Below are positions 61,801 through 64,000 of a stretch of DNA of 64,000 bases, piece after piece. A model generated the notes under the pieces. It searched no databases. It worked only from the letters and a program-made list of their open reading frames with translations, and was not told the DNA's origin. Source of the DNA: Ructibacterium sp965146665 (GTDB lineage Bacteria; Bacillota; Clostridia; Monoglobales; Monoglobaceae). Every line of letters starts with the position of its first letter. Position 1 is the stretch's first letter. The stretch spans positions 248,001 through 312,000 of the forward strand of contig CBCTHE010000001.1 in the NCBI GenBank assembly GCA_965146665.1. Reading direction: 5' to 3'. The position numbers were made by a program, and so were the translations under genes.

Positions 61801-64000
61801 CGGCTCAAAAGCAGTATCGTTATAAGCGATTTGCTGTGAATGATATACAGCATTGTCAACATAATAGCTTACCGTATAAACATCCGCCCGTACATCTTCA
61901 ACCGTGATCATTGTGTCCGCCCTAATGTCCTCAACCGTATAAGTGTAGATATTCTCAGCCGCGTGTCCGGCAAGCAGTATACCGTTTGCATATACCCGCA
62001 TACGGTCCGCGTTGTAATGGCCGGCTATTGTTACCGTAAATGTATAATTGCCTCCATAGGTTATGCCGGTGCTGTCGTTCGATGTGATTGTATAGCCGGT
62101 TTTGCTTTGCGCAGGCGTCACCTGAAAGATATTTGGTTCAAACCGGGCATATACCGATATATTTTTATCCAGTACTGTCTCTGCGGTTACCTCACTGCCG
62201 CCTGTTTGTTCCGTATACCAGCCTGTAAAGGTATGTCCTTGTTTTTCCGGAGGATTGGGCATCGCAACCACAGCCATGCTCCCCTCAAGCGCTGACTGTG
62301 TACAGTATAATCCGCCTTCAAGATAAAAATTGACCGTATATATTGTCTTTGGCTCTGCGGCCGCCACAAAGGAAACCGGACCGGTTATTTTGTAAATTCC
62401 TTCTGAAACCAATTCTGCATTCCCCTGCGGGACGGCGGTTATAACCGGTGTATGATAGCCATCCGCAGTTGTTGCTGTGATCTGAACCGTTCCATCATGC
62501 ACGGCCTCATTTGCACTGATGGTACCGTTGACACCATCACCGGCTATAAGGGACACGGCATACTTATTGATTTTCCACTGTGCGTAAAGCGTAGTATTCG
62601 CATTCACGCTCAATTCACCGCCTGCACGATAGTTGGTGCCCGTTCCGTCCGCCTTTGTATTCCAGCCAATAAAGGTATATCCGATACGGCTTGGCACCTC
62701 CGGGCTGAGCGCAAGTACAAGATCATGCTTTTTGGATTGCCCGTTTGGCACCAAAACTTGGTCCGCCGTATTCTTGTTATATTCCACAACATAAGCATTT
62801 GCGCTCCACTTCGCATAAAGGGTTGATGAACTTGTTACCAGCGTTTGAAAATCATACGGATTGGTGCATTCTGTATCCGTATACCAGCCGCCAAAAACAT
62901 AACCAAACCGTTCAGGCGCCCCCGGCTGAGATGCTTTCAGATTTTCTTCAACTGTGCTTATAGAATAGATTCCGCCATTGCTTAAAAATGTAATGGTATA
63001 CTGCGGCTTTGGTATAACAGAAATAGAGATCACCGGCTGGGCTGTCACTTCGGAAACCGTATAGGTATATACATTTTCCTTCTTTATACCGTCTGCCGTT
63101 TGTCCGTTTACATAAACAACAGGCGATGCAGTCTTAAATTCATCCAAAAGTGAAACTGTAAAGGTAAAACTCTCACCGCTTTCAACCATTGTCTTCTTTG
63201 GAGATACACTGTAGCCCGTACCGTCATTCAATATAACGCTGAATGTCTCTTTTTTAATATTATAAACATTTACACTGGTATCAGCCGATACATTTTTGAT
63301 ACTGTAAAAGTAGGTATTTCCTTGTATCTGCGCCGCACCAAGTGTAATTCCATTTGCTAAAACCGTAATCTTATCAGCGCTGTATCCTTTGTCCACACTG
63401 ATACTGAACAAAACATCTTCATTCTCATTGACTTTTATATCTGTCTGTGCTGATAATTCGCTTCCGCCAAAGGACACCTTATACCCCTCGCCGGACGCAG
63501 GAAGCGTTACCGTATAGCTTACATTTTCAGCAATCACTGCATACAGATATACTGTTGTGCCATTTTCTCCTGTAAGCCCCGTGGTGATTTTCTGGCCATC
63601 GCCGTAATAAACAACATCACTGCCTGGTGCAGCCGACCAGCCTTTAAAGAAATATCCCTCCGGAACAGCAATACCCAATTCTTCCGCTGGCGGCAAATCA
63701 AAGCTTTGCCCATAAACAGCATCTACTGCGGCTGTGAGGGTTTCGGTTCCGTTTACAAATGCTATCGTATAGTTTACCGGATCCCACGCGGCAAACAGAT
63801 CAAATTCAGCAGAGACGCTGTCCCATGGATGCGTTTGATAATATTCTGTCAAAGACATATCGGCATCATATACCAGCTTCCCGTCTTTATTTGCCAATGT
63901 ATAATAGCCTGCAAACCGATATCCGTATCTGTCAGGCGCAGTTAAATTCAGGGCTGGCAATACTTTGCCGTACGCGGCCTCACAGGCAGCTGTCCCTGAA
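58846..64000 (-). CDS. Giant surface protein, InlB-type repeats and three SLH domains, N-terminus beyond right edge
   Basis: At least 1,717 residues; the frame is open to the right edge, so the signal peptide is missing. Ten modules end in the InlB B-repeat pattern FxGWxxx...LYAxW. Between them are about five copies of another unit with MRVYANGILL or similar (YANG motif). Then come an Ig/MBG-like part (YDATPLASNEIEL), a poly-Gly linker of eight Gly, one more InlB module, and three C-terminal SLH domains (FRDLDVREWYHLDVDY, FQDVKSGAYYEDAVCW, YIDVQRISEYAVPAVQ). The SLH domains attach the protein to cell-wall polymers, and the repeats hold it away from the cell; adhesion is likely but not shown. 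Its base composition is AT-richer than the left part of the window. Confidence 0.9.
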   Translation of the reverse strand, partial: SGTAACEAAYGKVLPALNLTAPDRYGYRFAGYYTLANKDGKLVYDADMSLTEYYQTHPWDSVSAEFDLFAAWDPVNYTIAFVNGTETLTAAVDAVYGQSFDLPPAEELGIAVPEGYFFKGWSAAPGSDVVYYGDGQKITTGLTGENGTTVYLYAVIAENVSYTVTLPASGEGYKVSFGGSELSAQTDIKVNENEDVLFSISVDKGYSADKITVLANGITLGAAQIQGNTYFYSIKNVSADTSVNVYNIKKETFSVILNDGTGYSVSPKKTMVESGESFTFTVSLLDEFKTASPVVYVNGQTADGIKKENVYTYTVSEVTAQPVISISVIPKPQYTITFLSNGGIYSISTVEENLKASQPGAPERFGYVFGGWYTDTECTNPYDFQTLVTSSSTLYAKWSANAYVVEYNKNTADQVLVPNGQSKKHDLVLALSPEVPSRIGYTFIGWNTKADGTGTNYRAGGELSVNANTTLYAQWKINKYAVSLIAGDGVNGTISANEAVHDGTVQITATTADGYHTPVITAVPQGNAELVSEGIYKITGPVSFVAAAEPKTIYTVNFYLEGGLYCTQSALEGSMAVVAMPNPPEKQGHTFTGWYTEQTGGSEVTAETVLDKNISVYARFEPNIFQVTPAQSKTGYTITSNDSTGITYGGNYTFTVTIAGHYNADRMRVYANGILLAGHAAENIYTYTVEDIRADTMITVEDVRADVYTVSYYVDNAVYHSQQIAYNDTAFEPVNPVKDGKIFQYWALDGTEWNFDRAVTQDILLKAVWEGESFIVIPAADGIGYAVHSTDSTSVNYGGEYAFTVTIADHYSADAMRVYANGVLMTPEVNGNEYKFTVKNITSHITISIIDVKANIYMVKYLVDGEVYQSEAVRYAEKAQKPKVPVKEGYIFDGWFVGNDSWNFATEVKSDLELEARFTPVAYQVTVPENQSGFTVNINSANPAEHGGDFKFDVVVNDGYDTSDMTVYANGILLEKVSEDGNTISFEIANITEATVITVRGIGENTYAVAYKPNTTEYVGNMPENTIKAFNGDIEISGLIPERYGYHFIGWAAAENGDVVYRGKDIYSENNDLTLYAVWEAKTFAVSFETNGGSVNSGEIAEYTYGTGAILPTDVTKDGYDFAGWYEDELLQGARIYEIKAGDYGDKKYYAAYTIGSVAVNGYTGEYDGKAHHIAYTLSDNLSVERYQWYFVPSGTSGRIAVQSDFYNSYTVKDAADSGEYYCYIECLVDGYVFRFFTEKAAVSITKKPVSVKAADRSKVYDATPLASNEIELAEGSCLADGHTMSAAMTAESSITKVGTQTNVIEQFIISDSENKRVTENYEITKQNGTLTVTPLALHVVPENVTILRGSVLNENRLYTLNGLLGSEKLSLANTSVTVKNAKNEEVAFADITKNIGKYTVTIHYSGFAGEGGGNYQGSGTVTSSVAVNKRSSGGGGGGGGSVSTYTVKFDTNGAGEIDSQNIRNNGVVTEPKAPEKEGYSFQGWFADEALLTVYDFETQVTKSFTLYAKWKKIGPESNADDCKGTAAEHCPSLAFRDLDVREWYHLDVDYVLENDIMKGTDTDEFSPNGALTRAMLVTILYRTEREPEITAAASFQDVKSGAYYEDAVCWAQANGIVKGYSNTDFCPDENIIREQIAAIMYRYAQYKGYDVSAGENTNILSYIDVQRISEYAVPAVQYAVGSGLMQGNTEKCLNPQENAARAEFAAILHRFVNVNV

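Noticed and set aside
58846..64000. CRISPR-like or DNA-level tandem array in the surface gene
   Set aside because: The periodicity is at protein level with diverged DNA; unit lengths and lack of spacers exclude CRISPR.

Overview
The window reads as the chromosome of an endospore-forming member of Clostridia, most probably Oscillospiraceae (Ruminococcaceae). The pointers are spore cortex genes yabP-yabQ next to divIC and a YabR-like S1 gene, a SCIFF ribosomally made peptide with its radical SAM maturase, an IspH-ribosomal protein S1 fusion, an archaeal/eukaryal-type prolyl-tRNA synthetase, c-di-AMP synthesis genes, and a moderately high GC content. Family placement is inference; no rRNA is present. 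Most genes lie on the minus strand. Both edges cut a gene: a PAS protein on the left and a giant surface protein on the right.

Layout. 1-8610: three large signalling genes reading left, namely a REC-GGDEF-EAL-REC-GGDEF protein, a hybrid histidine kinase and a multi-PAS protein. 8894-14222: a probable operon cysE-cysS-mrnC-yitT-tktN-tktC closed by a terminator. 14373-15554: two small plus-strand genes (HD protein, lipoprotein). 15608-22874: SbcD-like and SbcC/YhaN-like proteins, Asp23 (YloU), FakA (YloV) and recG. 22929-27354: yabP, yabQ, divIC, S1 protein, NfeD, SPFH protein and yebC. 27489-33583: an export/SCIFF region, yajC-TIGR04086-scfA-scfB-HD, then secD-secF from their own promoter.

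33658-40637: a plus-strand operon of marR, a MacA-like adaptor, a MacB-like ATPase and permease, and an S-layer-homology protein. 40651-54771: murD; the set ychF-zinc ribbon-CobK-like-cmk-plsC-ispH/rpsA; glmM; and proS-cdaA-cdaR-FAD dehydrogenase. The usual cdaA-cdaR-glmM module is interrupted here by the FAD dehydrogenase, and glmM has its own consensus promoter and a structured leader. 55096-56454: a membrane protein and a HAD hydrolase. 57006-57082: tRNA-Lys(CTT). To the right of this tRNA the DNA is visibly AT-richer and holds an AgrC-like GHKL kinase without a visible response regulator and a cell-wall protein of more than 1,700 residues with InlB-type repeats, poly-Gly linker and three SLH domains. 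This looks like accessory DNA.

No CRISPR array, insertion sequence or prophage was found. The less ordinary points are the nested SCIFF/Sec locus with an internal terminator, the orphan CobK-like gene, the structured glmM leader, the MacAB-like operon ending in an SLH protein, the imperfect inverted repeat at 56465-56840, and the composite repeat architecture of the right-edge surface protein.
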